NCBI RefSeq assembly: GCF_011082085.1
Contig: NZ_CP041063.1
Coordinates: forward strand, 2,170,001-2,234,000
Length of the DNA stretch: 64,000 nt
DNA from: Bacillus sp. Cs-700
Lineage (GTDB): Bacteria > Bacillota > Bacilli > Bacillales > Guptibacillaceae
Direction of reading: 5' to 3'
Of the stretch, positions 54,075 to 62,012 are shown in pieces. The stretch's first letter is position 1. Every line of letters begins with the position of its first letter. A program made the position numbers and the translations under genes. The notes beneath the pieces were generated by a model. That model was not told where the DNA came from. It saw only the letters and a program-made list of their open reading frames with translations, and ran no database searches.

Positions 54075-54269
54075 TTAACGGTCTGTATCAGAAACTCGCT
54101 TAACCTCTTGAAGCAATGGCTCATAGAGATCCGAACCTTTTTTCACGTAATGAAGTTCCTTCACTCCTGGTACTTTCAAGCGAATGGCACCGCTTTGTTT
54201 GTTATACCACAAACGTAATCCATCTAAAAAAACGGATTTCTCTGTTTCGGAAACTTCTAATTTCATCAT
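54075..54269 (-). CDS. Small protein at the end of the sigma operon, unknown function
   Basis: 64 residues. Mixed charged sequence (LEVSETEKSVFLDGLRLWYNK), no membrane helix or cysteine motif. Starts 19 nt after the DUF6241-like gene with AAGGGATTGAG before ATG. Its operon position suggests a link to the sigma factor response; no family recognised. Confidence 0.62.
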   Translation of the reverse strand: MMKLEVSETEKSVFLDGLRLWYNKQSGAIRLKVPGVKELHYVKKGSDLYEPLLQEVKRVSDTDR

Positions 54270-54288
54270 GATCGCTCAATCCCTTTCT

Positions 54289-54825
54289 TTAGTAGTGCTC
54301 CTGAACAAATGCCTGCTCTTCATCAGCAGACAATAACCGACTCGCTTTTCCGATTGATCCGTTATTCAAGCTCCAGAGCTCGTTATGAACGGAAACTGCG
54401 TTTTCAAAATTTCCGTTTTTCCATTTCATTAACGCTTGCTCATATAAATCGTAATGTTCATACTCTCCCGTACCTTCGACTTGATCCAGAATGGTAAGCA
54501 TGTCGTCAATACGCGCATCGGTCATTTCAACGAGCGTCCATTTTTCTTCTGCATATACTTTTTGATGAGTCATCCCGTGAATCGTGTTCATAAAATGCTG
54601 TTCACTCGGAATGTCCTCATTTGCTGTGGAATTTGACCCCTCATCAATATAGCGTTCCTGATCAATCCCCTCTGAAGCTTCTGCTGAGCCCTCATCGGAC
54701 GCTTCACTTACGTCTTTTTCTTCTAGCAAACTCGTATTCATATCTGAGATAAACCAATAGCCAAGCCCAAGAGTTAGAAGGACAATGGATATGATTGAAA
54801 TAAGTATTGTTTTAGTGGATGGCAT
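54289..54825 (-). CDS. Membrane-anchored protein, probably DUF6241
   Basis: 178 residues: one membrane helix (about 6-25), an acidic, serine-rich linker (about 35-70), and a C-terminal helical domain starting MNTIHGMTHQKVYAEEKW, a pattern I associate with DUF6241 of bacilli. The domain should be outside the cell. Third gene of the sigma/anti-sigma operon, 15 nt after the anti-sigma gene. Confidence 0.65.
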   Translation of the reverse strand: MPSTKTILISIISIVLLTLGLGYWFISDMNTSLLEEKDVSEASDEGSAEASEGIDQERYIDEGSNSTANEDIPSEQHFMNTIHGMTHQKVYAEEKWTLVEMTDARIDDMLTILDQVEGTGEYEHYDLYEQALMKWKNGNFENAVSVHNELWSLNNGSIGKASRLLSADEEQAFVQEHY

Positions 54826-54840
54826 GTTGTGGACAGCTCC

Positions 54841-55788
54841 TTAATATGATTGTTTGTTCAATTTATCATCTCGTGCTAGATCTATGATTCCATCCAGGTT
54901 AACGATGCTTCGCTTAATGATGACATATTGTTGCTCAAGCTCGTTCGCTTTTTCAACACTAGGGTCTTCAAGGTGAGCCGATTCGATTACTAGAGTCTTT
55001 GCTTTCGTGTAAATCTCGTTTATCTCGTTTTGTAATGCCGGAAGTTCATCAGAATATTTCATTGCTCGTTCCATTTGTTCCATGATCATTTGGCTTTGAA
55101 AGTTAAGCATGGAGATCTCATCAATGTCCAAACCTGAAAACTCCACCACTTTGTCATCAGTCGTAATCGGCAATACAGAATCACTTTCCATTGAATAGAC
55201 CTGCCTATCTATATATCCCATAACGACGCCCATATATTGATTTTCCGAAGGAACTGGTCGATAGTAGGAGTCGGGGTCTATCTGGTCCATATCTATGCCC
55301 ATAAAATATCCTGTTTTCATTGAAAAACGATATCCATTCTCAAATGTGACAACAGAACCTACTTCTGATTCCTCCACTGCTATGCGATTTTCTTCAGGCA
55401 ACTCCCACTCCACTAAATAATCATAAATTTTTTGATAATTCCCATCCGGAAATTTTCTTTTAACAAATTCAGCTTGTTCGTTCTCTAATTTTTTCTCTGA
55501 TTCATTTTCATCGTCATCTTCAGTTTCATTGGATTGATGCGAATTTTCCATGTCCATACTCTGTTCTGTGCCAAAGAAATCAGAAAAACTATTAGATCCA
55601 AGAATAAGTAACAGAAGGAAACAAGTAAGAATAGATAGGACTGGGACTAATCGTCTTGGTTTCCGCTTGGAAGGACGACTGTGAATCACTTTGTAATAAA
55701 TCCGCTCCTTCTCCTCCTTACTCACCTCACCCTTATTCAAAACCGTCTCATCCATATCCTTACGAAGATTTTTCAGCTTGTCCTCCAT
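54841..55788 (-). CDS. Probable transmembrane anti-sigma factor
   Basis: 315 residues: a cytoplasmic N-terminal part of about 44 residues, a basic stretch (SRPSKRKPRR) and a membrane helix at about 46-65, then an acidic linker and a large extracellular domain with a predicted C-terminal coiled coil. No HxxxCxxC zinc motif is seen. Location directly after an ECF sigma gene (15 nt) is the main ground for the role: it would hold the sigma factor until a surface signal is sensed. Confidence 0.72.
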   Translation of the reverse strand: MEDKLKNLRKDMDETVLNKGEVSKEEKERIYYKVIHSRPSKRKPRRLVPVLSILTCFLLLLILGSNSFSDFFGTEQSMDMENSHQSNETEDDDENESEKKLENEQAEFVKRKFPDGNYQKIYDYLVEWELPEENRIAVEESEVGSVVTFENGYRFSMKTGYFMGIDMDQIDPDSYYRPVPSENQYMGVVMGYIDRQVYSMESDSVLPITTDDKVVEFSGLDIDEISMLNFQSQMIMEQMERAMKYSDELPALQNEINEIYTKAKTLVIESAHLEDPSVEKANELEQQYVIIKRSIVNLDGIIDLARDDKLNKQSY

Positions 55789-55803
55789 CTACTCAACCTC
55801 CTT

Positions 55804-56316
55804 TTAAAGCTCACGAAGTTGCAATTTAGCACGCCTTAATCTCGTTTTGATCGTCTCTGTTTTAATCCCTGTTAGCTCTTCTATTTCTTGAAGACTTAAA
55901 TCTTCATAATAAAATAAAATGATTACTTCTCGATATTTCACTGATAGTGAAAGCACCTTCTCGGAAATCTCTTCTCCTTCACTTTTTTGAACAAGGATCT
56001 CATCTAGACCAGTGCCTACCTTCAAATTTTCGTCCCCGCGAAAAGGAATAATCGACCTGAACCACTTACTTTTCAAATAATCTTTGCACCGATTGACGGT
56101 AATTTTAAATAACCACGTTTTATAACTGCTGTCTCCCCTAAAACGGTCGATGTTTTTATAACAAGAAATAAACACTTCCTGCGTAATGTCATCAGCCACC
56201 GTCCAATTTTTCACATATGTAAAAGCAAGGCGCTTGATCGGCTCTGCAAAATCATCGATCAACTCCCTGATTAATTCATTTCTCTCAAACTCATTCTCTC
56301 TTATTTTCTCCCCCAA
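55804..56316 (-). CDS. ECF-type RNA polymerase sigma factor
   Basis: 170 residues from TTG 56316 after GGGGGGAG; the frame is open further upstream but would run into the promoter. Region 2 contains AFTYVKNWTVADDITQEVFISCYKNI with FRGDSSYKTWLFKITVNRCKDYL; region 4 has LSVKYREVIILFYYEDLSLQEIEELTG, given as SVKYREVIILFYYEDLSLQE, and TRLRRAKLQL. It transcribes a small regulon from TGAAC/CGTC-type promoters, and such a promoter precedes its own gene. Confidence 0.88.
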   Translation of the reverse strand: MGEKIRENEFERNELIRELIDDFAEPIKRLAFTYVKNWTVADDITQEVFISCYKNIDRFRGDSSYKTWLFKITVNRCKDYLKSKWFRSIIPFRGDENLKVGTGLDEILVQKSEGEEISEKVLSLSVKYREVIILFYYEDLSLQEIEELTGIKTETIKTRLRRAKLQLREL

Positions 56317-56347
56317 CGAGCTCCCCCCTGGATTTCCCTGTATGATA

Positions 56348-56374
56348 GACGACCGACTCCCCAAAATCGGTTCA
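56348..56374 (-). promoter_or_regulatory. Candidate autoregulatory ECF promoter
   Basis: On the minus strand TGAACC, 17-nt spacer, CGTC. The form is that of SigX/SigW-class promoters (TGAAAC...CGTC). The -10 lies 32 nt before the sigma start codon. Confidence 0.65.
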
Positions 56375-56447
56375 AAAAGTTCACTATTTAGTGATAAACA
56401 ACTAAATATACCTTAAAATGGTTTAGCTTCAAAACTATAACACAAAA

Positions 56448-56485
56448 AAGAATCACAGAAAGCACGAGCGCTTTTTATGATTCTT
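56448..56485 (-). terminator. Terminator of the sleL gene
   Basis: AAGAATCA...TGATTCTT with inner AAAGC/GCTTT; TTTTTT follows on the minus strand. Confidence 0.8.
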
Positions 56486-56510
56486 CGCGTATGTTCATAC
56501 TTATAGGTTA

Positions 56511-56530
56511 TTAATCAAACGTTTGTTTAA
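56511..56530. repeat. 20-bp palindrome family, copy F, overlapping the sleL stop codon
   Basis: TTAATCAAACGTTTGTTTAA; the TAA of the minus-strand gene is inside it (56527-56529). Confidence 0.68.
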
Positions 56531-57795
56531 CTTTTCAAAACCCGCATATTCTTCTCCACATACGCCCAATTCTGCGGAAACGGAAACCGCAATCGCCAGT
56601 AAGTAGCCCCAAGCAAACCATAGGCTTGCATTTGTTTATATTTCTCCTTGATGCTTTGAATGTCTTCGAACCAAACCACGTGCTCCTGACCCATTACGTT
56701 ATAGCTGTAAGTTGGCGCTTGAGCTATCTCGTTATATTGAATAGGAAGCCACCCGTTAATCGCACGATTTTGTGCATTTTGCACGGGAATCATTTCGGCT
56801 GGCTTTTCCTGCGCTGGCAATGACCAATCATAACCGTAAAGACTCATCGCCATCATTACTTTACGATGGTTTATCTGACTCGTAGCATACATTAACATCT
56901 CTTCCACCCACCAGACGGGAGCAATTGGATCTGGTGGACCAATCGCATAGCCATAGTCGATTGTCATCACTGAGACGATGTCCGCAATTTCGCCAACGGC
57001 TCGATAATCTAGAAAACCAACCAGTCGATTCGTCGGCATATCGCTACTTTTCGCATGCGCATTTAGTTGGAGAGTCAGATTGCCAAGACCCTTCTTTAGC
57101 TCTTGTAAAAATAACGTAAATTCCTTACGCCTTTCTGGGGGCACAAATTCAAAATCTACGCTAACCCCTGCGTATCCTTTTTCCTTTACTGTTCTTACAA
57201 GATTTTGCACGAGCGTTGCTCTTATTTCCTTATTCTGAAGCACAGTATCAGCTAACTCAGCACTGAACATTTGAACGTCATAATTGCTAATAACAAGTAA
57301 AGGCTTGATGTCCAGTACTTTCGATCGTTTTAAAATCGCATCATCATCAATTGGAAGCAGCTCTCCCTTTGGCGTAAAAGAATACGTAAATACCGCTAAA
57401 TAAGTAATCCATCCGCTCAGGTTATTCAATGTTTCAAGATAAGGTGAACCTTCAATCGCATCGAAAAAGACGAGCGTTTCCATTCGATACTTCTGCATAG
57501 AGGGAATCTTGATTCTCGCGCCGACCAGGAGAGCCGTCGGGTTCATTGTCGGGTTAGCTTCAACAATCGCTTGAACCGACGTCTTATACTGTTGCGAAAG
57601 ATTCCAAAACGTATCTCCTTGCTTAAGCTGATAAAATTGCTCAGGTAGATCTTGATCCGGTATATACAGATTTAGACCAGGGACAAGCCGGTCTGAGACA
57701 AGTCCGTTTAAAGTCTGTATCGTTGAAATCGGCACACCGTAGGCCAATGAAATGCGCGAAAGATTATCCCCACTTACCACCGTATGAACCGCCAT
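56527..57795 (-). CDS. sleL: Spore cortex-lytic N-acetylglucosaminidase (SleL/YaaH-like)
   Basis: 422 residues from ATG 57795, 6 nt after GGGAGGAG. Two LysM repeats (VHTVVSGDNLSRISLAYGV and YQLKQGDTFWNLSQQY) lead a GH18 catalytic barrel. The acid/base strand is GVSVDFEFVPPERR, with the glutamate of DFE; YGYDWSLP and ATYWRLRFP line the cleft. SleL cuts cortex fragments during germination. No signal peptide, as expected for a protein deposited on the forespore. This gene marks the organism as a spore former. Confidence 0.87.
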   Translation of the reverse strand: MAVHTVVSGDNLSRISLAYGVPISTIQTLNGLVSDRLVPGLNLYIPDQDLPEQFYQLKQGDTFWNLSQQYKTSVQAIVEANPTMNPTALLVGARIKIPSMQKYRMETLVFFDAIEGSPYLETLNNLSGWITYLAVFTYSFTPKGELLPIDDDAILKRSKVLDIKPLLVISNYDVQMFSAELADTVLQNKEIRATLVQNLVRTVKEKGYAGVSVDFEFVPPERRKEFTLFLQELKKGLGNLTLQLNAHAKSSDMPTNRLVGFLDYRAVGEIADIVSVMTIDYGYAIGPPDPIAPVWWVEEMLMYATSQINHRKVMMAMSLYGYDWSLPAQEKPAEMIPVQNAQNRAINGWLPIQYNEIAQAPTYSYNVMGQEHVVWFEDIQSIKEKYKQMQAYGLLGATYWRLRFPFPQNWAYVEKNMRVLKS

Positions 57796-57857
57796 TGAAT
57801 CTCCTCCCAACTATGCAGCAGGCTATACTGTTAGTCTATTTCGTGAAGGAGGCGTTC

Positions 57858-57917
57858 ATGAATCGGCCTAGACTCCAAATGCCCCTTCGACAAATAGTTA
57901 CACACTTCGGGTGGTGA
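57858..57917 (+). pseudogene. Short open frame cut by a REP copy
   Basis: AAGGAGG at 57846-57852 and ATG 57858 form a good translation start on the + strand. The frame reads MNRPRLQMPLRQIVTHFGW and ends at a TGA inside the REP hairpin. Perhaps the start of a former gene whose remainder has been lost or displaced. Confidence 0.35.
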
Positions 57918-57925
57918 CAGGCACC
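57886..57925 (+). repeat. Composite REP copy 18 (22-nt register)
   Basis: Box TTCGACAAAT at 57886; hairpin CGGGTGGTGACAGGCACC at 57908-57925. Lies on the far side of the pullulanase terminator. Confidence 0.88.
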
Positions 57926-57934
57926 AACCAACCA

Positions 57935-57968
57935 AAAACAAGAAGCCCGGGATACACCCCGGGCTTCT
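57935..57968 (-). terminator. Terminator of the pullulanase gene
   Basis: AGAAGCCCGGG...CCCGGGCTTCT with TTGTTTTT on the minus strand. Confidence 0.88.
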
Positions 57969-57983
57969 CCATCATCCTATATC

Positions 57984-60900
57984 CTATTCCTCTACCAATT
58001 GCTTTCTTACTTTCTCGCTAACCACTGAATCCCCACCAAGAACATAAAGCTCATTAATACCAAGATCATCATAAGCTTCCTCGACAGAAGCGGGAAGTTT
58101 GTCAGTCTCTACTAACAACGATACGCCATCACGTTTCGCTGCAAGAACGGACCCTGATAGGGCATCTGCAAAATCCATTCCAGTTGAAATGAAAGCAGCG
58201 TTCGCTGATTGATTTAACAAAGCTATATTTGCAGATGTTTCAAAACGATCGGCTCCACCAATTCGTTCAGCATCTGGAAGTTGGTTCATCACTTCGTCAG
58301 CCACAACTCCACTACCACCAACGACAATGCTTTCATCAAAATCTTCTACCACGCGCTTTGTATTTTTCGGTAACTCATCTTTTTCTGTTAAAAGAATAGG
58401 GTAGCCATTCTTCGCTGCATAAGGCGCAATGGCAAGGGCGTCAGCAAAACTAAGTCCATTGGCGACAATGGCTTTCTTAGGATCTCCATCGAGACGAGCC
58501 GCGATATTTGCAGCTGTTTCAAATCGGTCATCCCCACTGATACGCTCTACCTTCAACCCTAGCCCTCTCAACTGATAGGTCACATAATTGGAGACAGCTC
58601 CACTACCACCAAGAACAATCGCTTTTGAGGCGCCAAGTCTCTTAATCTCTTTCTGAATATCGCGATTCATTGAATGACTTTCTGTTAATAGAATTGGGGC
58701 GTCATATTTGTAGGCAAGCGGTGCACCTGCAAGTGCATCAGCAAAACCATCTCCGCGTGTGATAACCACTGTATCTGCCTGTTCCCAGCCTTCTTTTGAA
58801 ATCTCGATGGCAGTTTCATAACGATCCTTACCAGAAAGGCGCTCATCAACTACCTTTTCACTATCGACTTTTACAATCACAGTCGTTAATGGATCAAGCT
58901 GAATGCTATTCTTTGTTAACTCATATCCAGATGGCTCTGAAACCTTCTTCACACCGGCTTCATCATCGTCAACGAGCACATGACCTTTCGTTAAATCTTC
59001 TTTAAGCGTTAACGTTCTTTTCTCGTCATCAGCATTCACAAACACATAGTACGTGCCAGTTTTATCTGTTGAAACGTTTTTATACCCAATTGTTAAGTCG
59101 GTCTCTTTCATTTCAGGCGCATCGACTAGTTGAACATTCGCATCGACTAACTCTTTTGTACCAAGTCGGAAAGCATCTGTTGATTTTCTTAAGTCGATTA
59201 ACCCACTCGTATAAGTCATTGTTTCTTTCTGAATGCCGTCTTCCGTTACCGCACTCCAGTCAAACATGTTAATCGCGTCAGTGGAATCATAAGAATCGTG
59301 AATAAAATAGGGATGCTCGAACGGCTCGCCGTCCTCATCTACCATATACGTTTCTTTTGCTTCTGGCTTTCCTTCGCCTTTCCATTGCTTCGTTCGACCG
59401 TATTCCTGTCCAGCATGAAGGAAAGATACACCCTGACTCGTCATAATCATGGCATTCCCGAGACGGATGCGCTCCTGAATTTCTTCCTCATGATCGGCAG
59501 GATCTTTCTTGATCGACTGCGCGATGACATCATGGAGCGTTAAGTTATCGTGTGCTGCAATATATTGAACCACGTCACCAGGATCATCAGCTACAAAATT
59601 CCCCGGCTGTCCTTTAATGTTATTAAAAATTGTTTCGATATCGCGGGCACCACCTGTTAAGAAACGAGGTTCGCCTTCACTTCCGAAACCTGATTTTAAT
59701 TCGTTACGAATTTCATCTGAAAAGACGCTTGCGCTATCCGTATGGTCCATCCAATCCTGATCAGCTGGCATCACTTCATTTTCATCGTTTCCATCCCCAA
59801 CGAACGTTCTCCATCCTTCGCCAAGCATAATTAAATTCGGATTCAACTTTTTCGCTTCATCGTAAGCGATTTGAACACTTTCCGCATCAAGATCACCCAT
59901 TAAATCAAAACGAAACCCATCCACTTTAAATTCATCTACCCAGTACGTGATCGAATCGATCATCATTTTTCTCGTCATTTCATGTGTCGTGCCAAGCTTT
60001 CCACCGCCATAGCCGGTTTTTGGATTACCTTCTTCATCCATGAAATGATAATAGCCAGGCATCAAATCCTCAAAAATGCTAACGAGCGCTGTGTGGTTAT
60101 ACACAACATCAAGCACAACACCCATATCACGCTTATGAATTTCATCAATCAGCGCTTTTAACTCAGCAATCCGAGCTTCCGGATCCTCTGGACGCTCTGA
60201 GTACATGCCTGATGGAGAAAAATAACTATGTGGGTCATAACCCCAGTTATAGTTGTTTCCTTCAGAAGAGTAGTCAAGTTCTCTTTCATCGTTTTCGAGC
60301 TCATCTCCAAAGTAATATTTCATCACTGGAAGTAGCTGAACGTGTGTAACACCAAGCTCTTTCAAGTAATCAAGCTTTTCAGCAAAAGAGCTAAATGTGC
60401 CAAACTGAGCATCAAGCTCAGATTCAAGGTCTGGATCAGATGTAAAATCTCTCACGTGCGCTTCCCAAATAATCGCATCTTCCCGCTTTTCAAATCCAGG
60501 AATGGAAGCAAAGTCAAGCTTGGGACCAATTGCTGCAGGATTCACAATCGCCGCTTTTCCAACAGTATCTTCATCATCGTCTGTGGAAGCAGCCATCGAT
60601 TTCGCATAAGGATCAAGTCCAATCGTTGTCTCACCATAAACATCGATTTCGAACTGATAATAGTAGCCTGTTAAATCGTCAATTCCAGTGTTCGACTGAT
60701 CAAGTTTAACCTCCCAAACACCTTTCTCGCCTTTCGTCATCGCGAGATCTTTCTTGATTAATTCTGACTGATCGTCTTTGTCATAAAGAAGCACAGAAAC
60801 AGAACTTGCAGGCGGTGACCAGAATTTAAGAGTCGCCTCTCCGTTATCATGAAGCGTGACACCAAGATCATTTCCATCATAAACAAACTCATTATCCACT

Positions 60901-61589
60901 AGGCGCCAATCAACTAAAGCCTGCTGTTCTTTTTCGTTGTAAATGACTTTATAAGCTTGCGTTAGATCGAGTTCAGAGCCCATAGTAAGAACAAACTTCT
61001 GCCCCTCACTCTCAAGCTTTTCAACTTCAACGCGCTCTCCATCTCTGTCCAATACTTTCAAATCGTCAACCGTAAGACTATCGGGCTTACGATTTAGTAA
61101 TCCAGTAATCTCGTTTTTCGCTGTAATCGTTGCACTTGAAAGTTGAGTGCTCAATTCAGGTTCTTCTAAATAAACTTCTTCCTGTCCTTGAACTAACCAA
61201 AATTCTTTCTCACCAGAAGTGGGGAAAGTTCGGTCATCAGACGTATCTTTTTGATCACCTTTATGTACGATAAAGTTCAAGCCATTTGTAATGTCATTGA
61301 CGGGAACATCAACGTACATCCCATAGCTCGTTTCCTGTTCAAATGCGACGGGATTTCCCCAATCAACTTTATAGTCAATCGCAGGATTGTCGTCATCCGC
61401 ATTCCATAAATGCAGTCCCCAACCTTCATAGTTATCATCGGCTCGCTGGTAATGCACACGAATATGATCGTCAGGTATGGCTGCCTCGTCTGATACAGAT
61501 GTCTCTGCTTTCGAGTACTGTGGCGTAGCAAATACTCCTAAGACCATTAACATGACAGTGAGCAATTTCATTAATCGACTTGCATTCAA
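57984..61589 (-). CDS. Cell-surface type I pullulanase with CWB2 anchor
   Basis: 1201 residues. Signal peptide to about 28 (SKAET); an N-terminal pullulan-binding CBM41 domain (about 40-145: IRVHYQRADDNYEGWGLHLW); a linker and CBM48 (about 245-335); the GH13 barrel (about 390-770) with the type I signature YNWGYDP, VVLDVVYNHT, GFRFDLMG (nucleophile D), LGEGW (acid E) and AAHDNLTLHD; a beta domain; and three CWB2 repeats (about 915-1200) that hold it on the wall. It cuts alpha-1,6 bonds in pullulan and starch dextrins. A cre-like site upstream suggests catabolite control. A fused wall anchor on a pullulanase is uncommon. Confidence 0.92.
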   Translation of the reverse strand: MNASRLMKLLTVMLMVLGVFATPQYSKAETSVSDEAAIPDDHIRVHYQRADDNYEGWGLHLWNADDDNPAIDYKVDWGNPVAFEQETSYGMYVDVPVNDITNGLNFIVHKGDQKDTSDDRTFPTSGEKEFWLVQGQEEVYLEEPELSTQLSSATITAKNEITGLLNRKPDSLTVDDLKVLDRDGERVEVEKLESEGQKFVLTMGSELDLTQAYKVIYNEKEQQALVDWRLVDNEFVYDGNDLGVTLHDNGEATLKFWSPPASSVSVLLYDKDDQSELIKKDLAMTKGEKGVWEVKLDQSNTGIDDLTGYYYQFEIDVYGETTIGLDPYAKSMAASTDDDEDTVGKAAIVNPAAIGPKLDFASIPGFEKREDAIIWEAHVRDFTSDPDLESELDAQFGTFSSFAEKLDYLKELGVTHVQLLPVMKYYFGDELENDERELDYSSEGNNYNWGYDPHSYFSPSGMYSERPEDPEARIAELKALIDEIHKRDMGVVLDVVYNHTALVSIFEDLMPGYYHFMDEEGNPKTGYGGGKLGTTHEMTRKMMIDSITYWVDEFKVDGFRFDLMGDLDAESVQIAYDEAKKLNPNLIMLGEGWRTFVGDGNDENEVMPADQDWMDHTDSASVFSDEIRNELKSGFGSEGEPRFLTGGARDIETIFNNIKGQPGNFVADDPGDVVQYIAAHDNLTLHDVIAQSIKKDPADHEEEIQERIRLGNAMIMTSQGVSFLHAGQEYGRTKQWKGEGKPEAKETYMVDEDGEPFEHPYFIHDSYDSTDAINMFDWSAVTEDGIQKETMTYTSGLIDLRKSTDAFRLGTKELVDANVQLVDAPEMKETDLTIGYKNVSTDKTGTYYVFVNADDEKRTLTLKEDLTKGHVLVDDDEAGVKKVSEPSGYELTKNSIQLDPLTTVIVKVDSEKVVDERLSGKDRYETAIEISKEGWEQADTVVITRGDGFADALAGAPLAYKYDAPILLTESHSMNRDIQKEIKRLGASKAIVLGGSGAVSNYVTYQLRGLGLKVERISGDDRFETAANIAARLDGDPKKAIVANGLSFADALAIAPYAAKNGYPILLTEKDELPKNTKRVVEDFDESIVVGGSGVVADEVMNQLPDAERIGGADRFETSANIALLNQSANAAFISTGMDFADALSGSVLAAKRDGVSLLVETDKLPASVEEAYDDLGINELYVLGGDSVVSEKVRKQLVEE

Positions 61590-61634
61590 CTAAAATCTCC
61601 TCCTCTGGATTAAAAATCGTCTACTAAGTAAGCA

Positions 61635-61649
61635 ATGAAACCGTTTGCA
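61635..61649. promoter_or_regulatory. Catabolite-responsive element (cre) upstream of the pullulanase gene
   Basis: ATGAAACCGTTTGCA fits WTGNAANCGNWNNCW at every fixed position. It lies 46 nt upstream of the start codon, suited to CcpA repression. Confidence 0.65.
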
Positions 61650-62012
61650 CAAAAGACTAAAAAAGAGACGGCTTAGATAAAGCGCTTTCTTCTTTTACCA
61701 TAACACAATATTTTCATTTTTTTAAATTCATTTCCACATTTAAAATAAATGGTTATTATGTACTAGGTACTTCAAATATAAGAGAAAGATGGCCTAGGTT
61801 TAATCGGATTTATCTTTTTCTCGGATTCGAGGCATCAACTAAAATTTTTGATATAGACTCTGGTAATCTATAAAACAATTTAATTTACTAAGAAAGGAAA
61901 CCTGCTTCACTATTTTTTGGTATACTCAAAACATAAATGACAAAATGTTACATAAATTCCAGATTAATATCCTATTCCTTTATTCCAAATCCATAAAATT
62001 GCGAGGTCTACG
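61650..62012. other. Divergent intergenic region, pullulanase and NERD-HRDC genes
   Basis: No gene seen. AT-rich, with a perfect AAAGCGCTTT palindrome near 61679-61688 that resembles part of a cre site. Promoters for both genes must be here. Confidence 0.5.

Noticed and set aside
2776-57925. Regularly recurring identical short repeats as a CRISPR array
   Set aside because: The copies are kilobases apart, sit in separate intergenic regions and have genes between them; no cas genes are present.
61675-61690. AAAGCGCTTT as a second cre site
   Set aside because: The TG at the left end of the cre consensus is missing; only the centre matches.
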